DNA of 5,255 nucleotides. It comes from RECO01 sp050485385 (lineage in GTDB: Bacteria > Pseudomonadota > Alphaproteobacteria > Geminicoccales > Geminicoccaceae). The DNA is taken from assembly GCA_050485385.1 (NCBI GenBank), contig JBJHBG010000177.1:1-5255 (forward strand), in the 5' to 3' direction. Below, one piece after another: positions 1 to 5,143 of this stretch. Made by a program: the position numbers and the translations under genes. The notes beneath the pieces are model-generated. The model ran no database searches. It worked only from the letters and a program-made list of their open reading frames with translations, and was not told the DNA's origin. Each line of letters opens with the position of its first letter. Within the stretch, counting starts at the first letter, position 1.

Positions 1-814
1 CCCGCACATGACCGCGGCCGAGAACGTGGGCTACGGGCTCGCCGCACGCGGCCGGCCGAAGGCGGAGGTGCAGGCCAAGGTGCGGCGTTTTCTCGACGTC
101 GTGCAGATGGGCCACCTCGCCGACCGCCTGCCGCGCCAGCTCTCCGGCGGCCAGCAACAGCGCGTGGCGCTCGCACGCGCCCTCTGCATCGATCCGGGCA
201 TCCTGTTGCTCGACGAGCCCTTCGCCGCCCTCGACAAGAACCTCCGCCTCGACATGCAGATCGAAATCAAGCGGCTGCAACGCCAGTTCGGCCTCACCGC
301 CATCCTGGTCACCCACGACCAGGAGGAGGCGATGAGCATCGCCGACCGGGTGGCAGTGATGAACGAGGGCCGCATCGAGCAGCTCGACACCGCCGTCAAC
401 GTCTACGACCGGCCGGCCACCCTGTTCGTCAACGGCTTCGTCGGCTCGACCAACCTGTTGCGGGGTGCGGTGCTGGCCCGCCACGACGGCGAGGCGACCG
501 TGCGGCTGGACGCCGGTGCGACCGTGAACATACCGGCCCCCACCGCCATCGCCGCCGGTTCCCGTGTCGTCGTCTCGGTGCGGCCGGAGCGCCTGGATCT
601 CTCGATGCAACCCGCACCCAACCGCTTCCCGGTGAAGCGCCGCCTCGCCCTGCCGCTCGGCGGGCTCACCGTGTTCGATCTGGAAGCCGCCGACGGCACC
701 GCGATCAAGCACGTGCGCCTGCGCGCGGCGGGCGATGCCGCCTTCGGCGACGACCTGTTCTGCGGCCTCGCCGCCGAGGCGCGGCCCGCGATCTTTCCGG
801 CCGATCCTGTCTGA
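1..814 (+). CDS. ABC transporter ATP-binding protein, PotA/FbpC-like, 5'-truncated by window edge
   Basis: Cytoplasmic ATPase that powers the importer encoded just downstream. The reading frame is open to the window's left edge (first full codon at base 2). The ATG at 8 is internal, because it lies in the conserved 'PHMTxxENV' segment that follows the Q-loop, so Walker A and the Q-loop lie outside the window. Counting from that Met, the signature motif LSGGQQQR is at about 45-52, Walker B ILLLDEP at 65-71, the D-loop ALD at 74-76 and the H-loop His at 103 (VTHDQEEA). From about residue 145 a C-terminal TOBE-type domain follows (STNLLRG start, VRPERLDL near 200), typical of polyamine, iron and similar importers. 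All visible catalytic motifs are intact. The stop at 812-814 is 28 bases before the binding-protein gene, so the two are probably co-transcribed. The family is certain; the substrate cannot be read from this subunit. Confidence 0.95.
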   Translation, partial: PHMTAAENVGYGLAARGRPKAEVQAKVRRFLDVVQMGHLADRLPRQLSGGQQQRVALARALCIDPGILLLDEPFAALDKNLRLDMQIEIKRLQRQFGLTAILVTHDQEEAMSIADRVAVMNEGRIEQLDTAVNVYDRPATLFVNGFVGSTNLLRGAVLARHDGEATVRLDAGATVNIPAPTAIAAGSRVVVSVRPERLDLSMQPAPNRFPVKRRLALPLGGLTVFDLEAADGTAIKHVRLRAAGDAAFGDDLFCGLAAEARPAIFPADPV

Positions 815-828
815 TTGTTCGTTCCACC

Positions 829-835
829 AAGGAGG
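829..835 (+). promoter_or_regulatory. Shine-Dalgarno site of the binding-protein gene
   Basis: AAGGAGG lies 7 bases before the ATG at 843. It decides the start: an in-frame ATG at 735 would add 36 residues that overlap the ATPase gene and push the signal peptide inward. Confidence 0.88.
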
Positions 836-842
836 GGAACCC

Positions 843-1865
843 ATGCACCTTCGCCGCCGCCATTTCCTGATGTCGACCGCAGCGCTCGCCACGGCCGGCG
901 GGCTCGCGCGCCCGGCGCTCGCCTCCGGCCGGGTTACGGCCGCGGTCTATCCCGGCACCTGGGACGATGCCTTCCGCGCCATCGTCGCCCCGGCCCTGAT
1001 GGACGCCCACGGCATCCAGCTCGACCTCGACCCGCTCTACGCCGTCGACCAGATCGCCAAGGCCCGCGCCGCGCGCGGCCTTGCCCCCTTCGACGTGTTC
1101 GTGCTCGACCCCGGCCCCGCCGCCTCGGGCGAGGAGATGGGCCTGTTCGAGCCGTTCGACACCTCCAAGCTCACCAACGCCGACAAGCTGCCGCAGGCCT
1201 TCGTCGGCACCTACGGCGTGCCGGTCGCAGCCCAAGTGGTGGGCATCGCCTACAACCCGTCCAGGCTGCCGGAGCCCACGAGCTGGGCCGATCTCTTCGA
1301 GGAGCCCTATGTCAGCCGGCTCGGGCTCACGGGCTTTCAGACCACCTTCGGCACCGCCTCCCTGATCGAGATCGCCAAGGTGTTCGGCGGCTCGGAAACC
1401 GACGTCGACCCGGCGTTCGACAAGATCCGCGAAGTGTTGCCGCAGGTCGCGACCGTCGCCCAGCCGCAGGCGATGGTCGGCCTGTTCCAGCAGGGCGAGA
1501 TCGACGTCATGTACACCAACACCCAGTCGGTCGCGACGCTCCGGGGCCGCGGCGTCGACATCGAGTTCGCCATGCCGGAGACCGGGGCCATCGCCTTCGT
1601 CACCACCATGCACCTGGCGAAGGACGCGGAGTTCCCCGAGGAAGCCTACAAATACATCGACACGGTGGTCAGCGCGCCGGTGCAGACGGCGCTGATGGAG
1701 GAGCCCAACAATTTCATCCCCGTCAACGCCGACGTCGAACTGCTCGACAGCCTGCCGATGGCCTCGCTCAGTGAGCTCGACGACTTCGTCCGCCACGACT
1801 GGGCGGTGATCAACCCCCAGCGCCCCGGCTGGATCGAGCGCTTCAACCGGGAGGTCGCGGCCTGA
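843..1865 (+). CDS. Periplasmic ABC substrate-binding protein with Tat signal (PotD/SBP_bac_8-like)
   Basis: Captures the importer's substrate in the periplasm. The predicted precursor is 340 residues, normal for the family. The N-terminus has a twin-arginine signal: RRRHFL at residues 4-9, an Ala-rich hydrophobic stretch to about 22, and an ALA cleavage site ending at residue 27, giving a mature start near SGRVTAAV. The mature protein has family landmarks: an early strand ending YPGTW (36-40), FDVFVLDPGP (83-92), VGIAYNPSRLPEPTSWADLF (133-152) and GEIDVMYT (218-225). The YNxxxxPEPxSWxDLF pattern is characteristic of the polyamine, thiamine and iron binding-protein class. The start at 843 is set by the Shine-Dalgarno site at 829-835. 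The gene follows the ATPase and its TGA overlaps the probable start of the first permease. A polyamine or cationic/guanidino ligand is a reasonable guess from family and neighbourhood, but the ligand pocket cannot be assigned by eye. Confidence 0.93.
   Translation: MHLRRRHFLMSTAALATAGGLARPALASGRVTAAVYPGTWDDAFRAIVAPALMDAHGIQLDLDPLYAVDQIAKARAARGLAPFDVFVLDPGPAASGEEMGLFEPFDTSKLTNADKLPQAFVGTYGVPVAAQVVGIAYNPSRLPEPTSWADLFEEPYVSRLGLTGFQTTFGTASLIEIAKVFGGSETDVDPAFDKIREVLPQVATVAQPQAMVGLFQQGEIDVMYTNTQSVATLRGRGVDIEFAMPETGAIAFVTTMHLAKDAEFPEEAYKYIDTVVSAPVQTALMEEPNNFIPVNADVELLDSLPMASLSELDDFVRHDWAVINPQRPGWIERFNREVAA
1849..1854 (+). promoter_or_regulatory. Shine-Dalgarno site pointing to a CTG start for permease 1
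   Basis: GGGAGG lies inside the last codons of the binding-protein gene, exactly 7 bases before CTG at 1862-1864. No comparable purine-rich site precedes the alternative GTG at 1937 or ATG at 1943. The site is real in sequence; its use is inferred. Confidence 0.65.
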
Positions 1866-2746
1866 GCACGGCCCTGCCCTACGCCGGAGCGGTCCCCCGG
1901 CCGCTCCGGCTCGACCTCGGCGACTGGCCCCTGGTCGTGCCGATGGCCCTTCTGTTCCTGGGCTTCTTCGCGGCACCCCTGGGCCTGTTGCTGTGGGTGA
2001 GCTTCCAGGCCGACGCGGACATGACCCGCCTCGGTGTCGACACCTGGTGGCGGTTCCTGGGCGATCCGTTCTACCTCCAGGTTGCCGGCAACACGCTGCT
2101 GTTGGGCCTCAAGACGGTCGCTGCCACCGCCGTGCTCGGCATGGCGCTGGCGCTGCTCTACCTCGAAGCCGGCCCGAAGCTGCGCCGGCTGCTGCTGATC
2201 CTGATCGTGCTGCCGCTCCTCACCTCGGTGGTGGTGCGCACCTTCGCCTGGATCGTCATCCTCGGCCGCGAAGGGCTGGTGAACCAGCTCGTGCTGGGTC
2301 TCGGCCTCAGCCCCGAGCCCTTGCGCCTGCTGCACACGGAACTCGGCCTCGTCATCGCGCTCATGCAGATCGAACTGCCCTTGATGCTGCTGCCGCTGTT
2401 GGCCGTCATGAACCGCATCGACCCCAACCTGCTCGACGCCTCCTCGGCCCTCGGCGCCAGCCGCTGGCGCACCTTCACCAAGGTCATCCTGCCGTTGAGT
2501 GCTCCCGGCCTCGCCGCCGGCTGCCTCCTGGTGTTCGCGAGTTCGACCACCGCCTTCATCTCGCAGTCGGTGATCGGCGGCGGCCGGCTGATCTACATGC
2601 CGCTCGTCATCTGGCAGCAGTCGGTCGTCGTCTACGACTGGCCCTTCGCCGCCGTGGTCTCGATCTCGCTCCTGGTCTCGGTGCTCGCCGTGGTCGCGCT
2701 GATCGGCTGGGCCGGCCGGCTCGCCGGAGGCCGCGTCCATGGCTGA
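1862..2746 (+). CDS. ABC transporter permease 1 (PotB-like), probable CTG start
   Basis: Inner-membrane channel subunit of the importer. With the CTG start the product is 294 residues. A soluble N-terminus (STALPYAG...) is followed by about six membrane segments near 25-47, 78-101, 108-131, 157-181, 214-236 and 262-287. The cytoplasmic EAA loop that docks on the ATPase is at 192-216 (DASSALGA, then F205 and LP at 210-211, PG), with its invariant Gly at 198. The frame has no upstream ATG, GTG or TTG. The first canonical options are GTG 1937 and ATG 1943, which start almost inside membrane segment 1 and lack a ribosome site. CTG 1862 overlaps the previous stop as CTGA and has GGGAGG 7 bases upstream, so it was chosen. 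A conservative annotation would be 1937-2746 (269 residues). A base error at 1862 (A read as C) would also explain it. The 3' end overlaps permease 2 by 8 bases. Confidence 0.9.
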   Translation: MSTALPYAGAVPRPLRLDLGDWPLVVPMALLFLGFFAAPLGLLLWVSFQADADMTRLGVDTWWRFLGDPFYLQVAGNTLLLGLKTVAATAVLGMALALLYLEAGPKLRRLLLILIVLPLLTSVVVRTFAWIVILGREGLVNQLVLGLGLSPEPLRLLHTELGLVIALMQIELPLMLLPLLAVMNRIDPNLLDASSALGASRWRTFTKVILPLSAPGLAAGCLLVFASSTTAFISQSVIGGGRLIYMPLVIWQQSVVVYDWPFAAVVSISLLVSVLAVVALIGWAGRLAGGRVHG

Positions 2747-3557
2747 CGGCCGCCGCTTCGGCGATCTCGCCTATTGGGCACTCGTCCTCGGCCTCGGCGG
2801 GCTGGCGCTGCTCATCCTGGTCACACCCGTGGTCGTCGTGCTGATCACCTCGTTCACCAGCGACGCCAGCCTGCGCTTCCCGCCGCCGGGGCTCTCCCTC
2901 CAATGGTACGCCGACCTGTTCGATCCCACCCGCTCAGGGCACATCCACACCGCCGCCTGGAACACCCTCACGGTCGCCGCGTGGAGTGCCGGCATCGCCA
3001 TGGTCGTCGCCACCCTCGCCGCCCTCTGGCTGCATCGCCACCAAAACCCGCTCGGCCGCACCGCCGACACCATCTTCATGTCGCCCCTGGTCCTGCCGCT
3101 CCTCGCCTTCGGCCTCGCAGCATTGATCCTGATCTCGATGCTCCGCGAGCGCCCCTCCCTCTTCTGGCTCACCGCCGGCCACCTCGTCGTCGTCGCTCCC
3201 TTCGTGCTGCGCACCACCCTCGCCAGCCTCACCCAACTCGACCAAGCCCTGCTCGACAGCTCCAAAAGCCTCGGCGCCTCGCCCCTCTACACCTTCCGCC
3301 GCGTCACCCTGCCGATCATCCTGCCCGGCATCGCCGCCGGCACCTTCCTCGCCTTCATGGCCTCGGTCGACAACGTGCCCGTTTCGCTCTTCCTCAGCAG
3401 CGCCCGCACCGACATGCTCCCCATCCGCATGTGGGGCATGATGGAATCCAGCCTCGACGTCCGCGTCGCCGCCGCCTCCGGCGTCCTCATCGTCGCCGCC
3501 ATCGTACTGCTCCTGCTCATGGAACGCCTCGCCGGCCTGACGCGCCGGCTGAGCTGA
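2739..3557 (+). CDS. ABC transporter permease 2 (PotC-like)
   Basis: Second membrane-spanning subunit, expected to pair with permease 1 around the translocation path. The product is 272 residues, the usual length. Membrane segments are visible near 12-37, 74-97, 113-135, 143-163, 193-215 and 243-262. The ATPase-docking EAA loop spans 173-197 (DSSKSLGA, F186, LP 191-192, PG 196-197), with the key Gly at 179. The ATG at 2739 overlaps the end of permease 1 by 8 bases and has GGAGG at 2726-2730, 8 bases upstream, so translational coupling is likely. It is the last gene of the operon; its TGA at 3555-3557 is followed directly by the hairpin zone. The 3' half is strikingly rich in C-ending codons. 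Substrate specificity is not deducible from this subunit. Confidence 0.94.
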   Translation: MADGRRFGDLAYWALVLGLGGLALLILVTPVVVVLITSFTSDASLRFPPPGLSLQWYADLFDPTRSGHIHTAAWNTLTVAAWSAGIAMVVATLAALWLHRHQNPLGRTADTIFMSPLVLPLLAFGLAALILISMLRERPSLFWLTAGHLVVVAPFVLRTTLASLTQLDQALLDSSKSLGASPLYTFRRVTLPIILPGIAAGTFLAFMASVDNVPVSLFLSSARTDMLPIRMWGMMESSLDVRVAAASGVLIVAAIVLLLLMERLAGLTRRLS

Positions 3558-3571
3558 GAAAGGCAAGGAAC

Positions 3572-3590
3572 GGGGGGCTTTTGGCCCCCC
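3572..3590. terminator. Hairpin 1, 7-bp GC stem
   Basis: GGGGGGC (3572-3578) pairs with GCCCCCC (3584-3590) around loop TTTTG. Read on the minus strand it is followed by a T-rich run (3570-3559), so it suits termination of the ureohydrolase transcript. Confidence 0.65.
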
Positions 3591-3608
3591 CGCGCCCCCC
3601 ATTGAGTT

Positions 3609-3629
3609 GCCGACGGCATGGCCGTCGGC
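3609..3629. repeat. Hairpin 2, perfect 9-bp inverted repeat
   Basis: GCCGACGGC (3609-3617) and GCCGTCGGC (3621-3629) are exact reverse complements around the 3-base loop ATG. It sits centrally between the two terminator hairpins and has no T tract on either side. Confidence 0.75.
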
Positions 3630-3637
3630 CGGGGGTC

Positions 3638-3660
3638 GTAGGGGGCCTAAAGCCCCCTAC
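3638..3660. terminator. Hairpin 3, 9-bp stem overlapping the ureohydrolase stop codon
   Basis: GTAGGGGGC (3638-3646) pairs with GCCCCCTAC (3652-3660) around loop CTAAA. The loop contains the minus-strand TAG stop (3647-3649), so the final residues of the hydrolase (GRGL) are encoded by the hairpin arm. Read on the plus strand it is followed by CCCTTGCCTTTT, fitting termination of the transporter operon. Confidence 0.68.
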
Positions 3661-4615
3661 CCCTTGCCTTTTCCACCGCCACTGCCGTCACGCACAGCAG
3701 CTCGAACAGCATGTTGGCGGCGGTCAGCGCCGTGATGCCCGTGGGGTCGTAGCAGGGCGCCACTTCGGAGACGTCGGCGCCGACGATGTCCTTGCCCTCG
3801 AGGCTGCGGAGGATGATCTGCACGTCGCGCGGGGTGAAGCCGCCGATTTCGGGGACGGCGGTGCCGGGGCAGAAGGCGGGGTCGATGCCGTCGACGTCGA
3901 GGGTGACGTAGACGGGGCCGGTGCCGAGCACGGCGTCGATGGTGCGGATGGCCTCAGCGCGGCCCATGTCCTCGTAGTCGTCGTAGGTGAGGACGGTGCA
4001 GCCGGCGCGGATGCCGAAGCCGAGGTCGTCGGCGGAAAAGCGGCTGCCGCGCAGGCCGATCTGGACGGTGCGCGCCGGGTCGATCAGGCCTTCCTCGATG
4101 CCGCGGCGAACGAAGGTGGCGTGGTTGACCTTGGTGCCGCAGAGTTCGTCCAGGGTGTCGGGGTGGGCGTCGATCTGGAGCAGGCCGACCGGCCGGTCCT
4201 TGGCGAGTGCCCGCAGGATCGGTGTCGGGATGGTGTGGTCGCCGCCGATGGCGATGGGGCGGATGTCGAGGGCGCGGAGCTGGGCGAAGAAGGCCTCGAT
4301 GCCCTGGAGCGAGGCGTCCTTGTCCATCGGGTTGACCGGCGCGTCGCCGAGGTCGGCCACGGCGCACAGATCGTAGGGGGCGATGCCGCTCGTGGGATGC
4401 ACCCGGCGGATGACGCGCGACGCCTCGCGCACCGCCGCCGGCCCCTCGCGCGGGCCGGTGCGGTAGTTGAGCCCGAGGTCGAACGGCACGCCGACGAAGC
4501 CGATATCCACCTCCGCCGCCGGCTCCGCCCGCACCGTGCGCAGGAACGTAGCCACATCGGCAAAACGCGGCACCACGGCAGCATCGACGGGGGCGTAGCG
4601 GTCTCGGGAAGACAT
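3647..4615 (-). CDS. Ureohydrolase, agmatinase/guanidinobutyrase-like (SpeB family)
   Basis: Cytoplasmic binuclear metal (usually Mn) hydrolase expected to split a guanidino compound into urea and an amine; agmatine to putrescine is the best-known reaction of the closest family. The product is 322 residues, a normal length. Metal ligands are all present: H127 (GGDH), D149, H151 and D153 (DAHPD), D240 and D242 (DVDGID). H165 (NHATF) matches the catalytic His and E284 (DVSEVAP) the guanidinium-binding Glu. Other marks are YRTGPREGP (51-59), EGLIDP (175-180) and PGTAVPEIGG (250-259). Classical agmatinase has HGT and PGTGTP, so substrate may differ. ATG 4615 is chosen over a 408-residue extension to 4873, because AGGAG lies 8 bases upstream and the extension looks non-coding. 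It converges on the polyamine-type transporter, which suggests a linked but separately transcribed pathway. Confidence 0.93.
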   Translation of the reverse strand: MSSRDRYAPVDAAVVPRFADVATFLRTVRAEPAAEVDIGFVGVPFDLGLNYRTGPREGPAAVREASRVIRRVHPTSGIAPYDLCAVADLGDAPVNPMDKDASLQGIEAFFAQLRALDIRPIAIGGDHTIPTPILRALAKDRPVGLLQIDAHPDTLDELCGTKVNHATFVRRGIEEGLIDPARTVQIGLRGSRFSADDLGFGIRAGCTVLTYDDYEDMGRAEAIRTIDAVLGTGPVYVTLDVDGIDPAFCPGTAVPEIGGFTPRDVQIILRSLEGKDIVGADVSEVAPCYDPTGITALTAANMLFELLCVTAVAVEKARGRGL

Positions 4616-4884
4616 GGGCGAGGCTCCTGAAGCAAGACCTCGACTGATGCATGGGCGGCGGGCGAACGTGAAGGGCTCAATTGGCGGCGTGCGGGTGGAG
4701 GACGACCCCCGCTGCGGTGATCGTGGTCGGCCGGACGTTTGGAGTCTTCGGTCAGATCGACGTCGGAGTTGCATCGGAAAGAGGCAAAGAACGGGCCTAC
4801 CCCCAGTCCAACGCCCACGAGAATTTCCAAGACCCAGAGCTTGACACCCAACACCAAGCCGCCTGAATCTCAAGGATGGAGCAG
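4616..4884. other. Upstream region of the ureohydrolase, no gene recognised
   Basis: Apart from the ribosome site, nothing convincing is present. The upstream extension of the hydrolase frame is Arg/Ser-rich and unlike coding sequence, and no clear -35/-10 pair was found on the minus strand. The hydrolase promoter should lie here or at the edge of the AT-rich island. GC content declines from about 4801 (about 57% for 4801-4890 by hand count), which makes a gradual left boundary to the island. Confidence 0.6.
4624..4628 (-). promoter_or_regulatory. Shine-Dalgarno site of the ureohydrolase gene
   Basis: On the minus strand AGGAG lies 8 bases before the ATG at 4615, which fixes that start. It sits in the 14-base loop of a possible 5-bp hairpin (CGAGG 4619-4623 with CCTCG 4638-4642), which could present or mask the site; the hairpin is short and may be chance. 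Confidence 0.75.
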
Positions 4885-4889
4885 CACAT

Positions 4890-4905
4890 TCAGACGATTA
4901 TCTGA
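4890..4905. repeat. Small inverted repeat at the left edge of the island
   Basis: TCAGA and TCTGA are exact reverse complements separated by 6 bases (CGATTA). The size fits an operator half-site pair, but 5-bp arms can arise by chance. Confidence 0.4.
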
Positions 4906-4945
4906 TTTGTATGTAGATATGTCATCTAATGAAGAATTTAAACTT

Positions 4946-5143
4946 CTATTTAGAAGAAGACCATGTTTTAATATCTATATTTAATTGCTTTGAATAATTT
5001 TTCACGCAGTTTTCTACCGCTAATTTACTCTGTTTTAAATTAGCATCCTGAAATTGATGCACAAATACAGGAAATATTTTTTCTAAATTTTCTTGAAGAT
5101 CAAACACAAATAGAGCAAAAGCTAGTCTCTTGGAGACCTCGAA
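4946..5143 (-). pseudogene. AT-rich reading frame without a clear start, possible gene remnant
   Basis: On the minus strand a 65-codon frame runs from just after a TAG (5144-5146) to a TAG at 4946-4948. It has no ATG; a GTG at 5107-5105 would give 53 residues but has no good ribosome site. The peptide looks protein-like, with a hydrophobic patch (LAFALFVFD), a mixed helix-like middle (LQENLEKIF, QDANLKQSKLAVENC) and an end NIDIKTWSSSK. By rough hand count GC at codon positions 1, 2 and 3 is about 41, 24 and 20%, the pattern of real coding in an AT-rich genome. A competing plus-strand open frame (5044-5175) overlaps it. No family was recognised. It is probably the 3' fragment of a gene whose upstream part is lost, but a chance frame in AT-rich DNA cannot be excluded. 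Confidence 0.35.
5019..5044. repeat. Perfect 9-bp inverted repeat inside the AT-rich island
   Basis: GCTAATTTA (5019-5027) and TAAATTAGC (5036-5044) pair exactly around the 8-base loop CTCTGTTT. It lies within the minus-strand AT-rich frame, where it would be unusual if that frame were a normally translated gene. Confidence 0.7.

Larger units (their letters stand above)
3559..3671. terminator. Bidirectional terminator zone between convergent genes (three hairpins in an outer inverted repeat)
   Basis: An outer perfect 10-bp inverted repeat, AAAGGCAAGG (3559-3568) and CCTTGCCTTT (3662-3671), encloses three hairpins. Read outward, each arm is a T-rich pyrimidine run directly after the distal hairpin. 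For the + operon that is hairpin 3638-3660 then CCTTGCCTTTT; for the - gene it is hairpin 3590-3572 then TTCCTTGCCTTT. This is the layout expected of a shared terminator with imperfect U tracts. The zone overlaps the last ~25 bases of the ureohydrolase gene. No gene is seen in it. Confidence 0.7.
4885..5135. other. AT-rich island of foreign composition (about 28% GC)
   Basis: Hand counting gives 66 G or C in 240 bases for 4891-5130, against about 70% for 5131-5255 and similarly GC-rich sequence across the genes to the left. The right boundary is sharp (about 5125-5140). No transposase, tRNA, flanking direct repeat or integrase is visible in the window. A remnant of horizontally acquired DNA is the simplest reading. 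A purely regulatory AT-rich segment is less likely given its length and the coding-like frame inside it. Confidence 0.8.

Noticed and set aside
705..2740. Long minus-strand open frames opposite the binding protein and permease 1 (705-1976 and 1646-2740)
   Set aside because: They are antisense shadows of genes with unambiguous family motifs; their products are low-complexity Gly/Arg/Asp/His-rich with no recognisable domain.
2774..4630. Very long plus-strand open frame (618 codons) across permease 2, the terminator zone and the antisense of the ureohydrolase
   Set aside because: Its translation is Arg/Pro/His-rich and then Val/Asp/Glu/Gly-rich, as expected for an off-frame in high-GC DNA. It overlaps two well-supported genes with clear motifs and runs through the hairpins.
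4696..4712. GGACGACC resembling the ACGR loop of a guanidine-II (mini-ykkC) riboswitch upstream of the hydrolase
   Set aside because: It is on the opposite strand to the hydrolase, the stem is only two base pairs and there is no paired second hairpin.
4782..4795. 13 of 14 match to the transporter-end motif at 3561-3574, as if a third copy of the terminator element
   Set aside because: It lacks the following hairpin, and a match of this length is expected a few times by chance in a 5-kb window.
4715..4857. Hydrophobic minus-strand peptide upstream of the hydrolase (VLGVKLWVLEILVGVGLG) resembling a small membrane protein
   Set aside because: Weak third-position GC bias, no ribosome site and no natural end; the frame runs on antisense-like through the hydrolase gene.
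4840..4869. CTTGACA at 4840-4846 as a plus-strand -35 box
   Set aside because: No acceptable -10 sequence lies 16-18 bases downstream, and there is no clear plus-strand gene for it to serve.
4616..4873. N-terminal extension of the ureohydrolase to 4873 (408 residues)
   Set aside because: The added 86 residues look non-coding, there is no ribosome site at the far start, and ATG 4615 has a good AGGAG and matches the usual family length.
4919..4984. 21-codon plus-strand frame starting at ATG 4919
   Set aside because: Too short, no ribosome site, and in AT-rich sequence where such frames are common.
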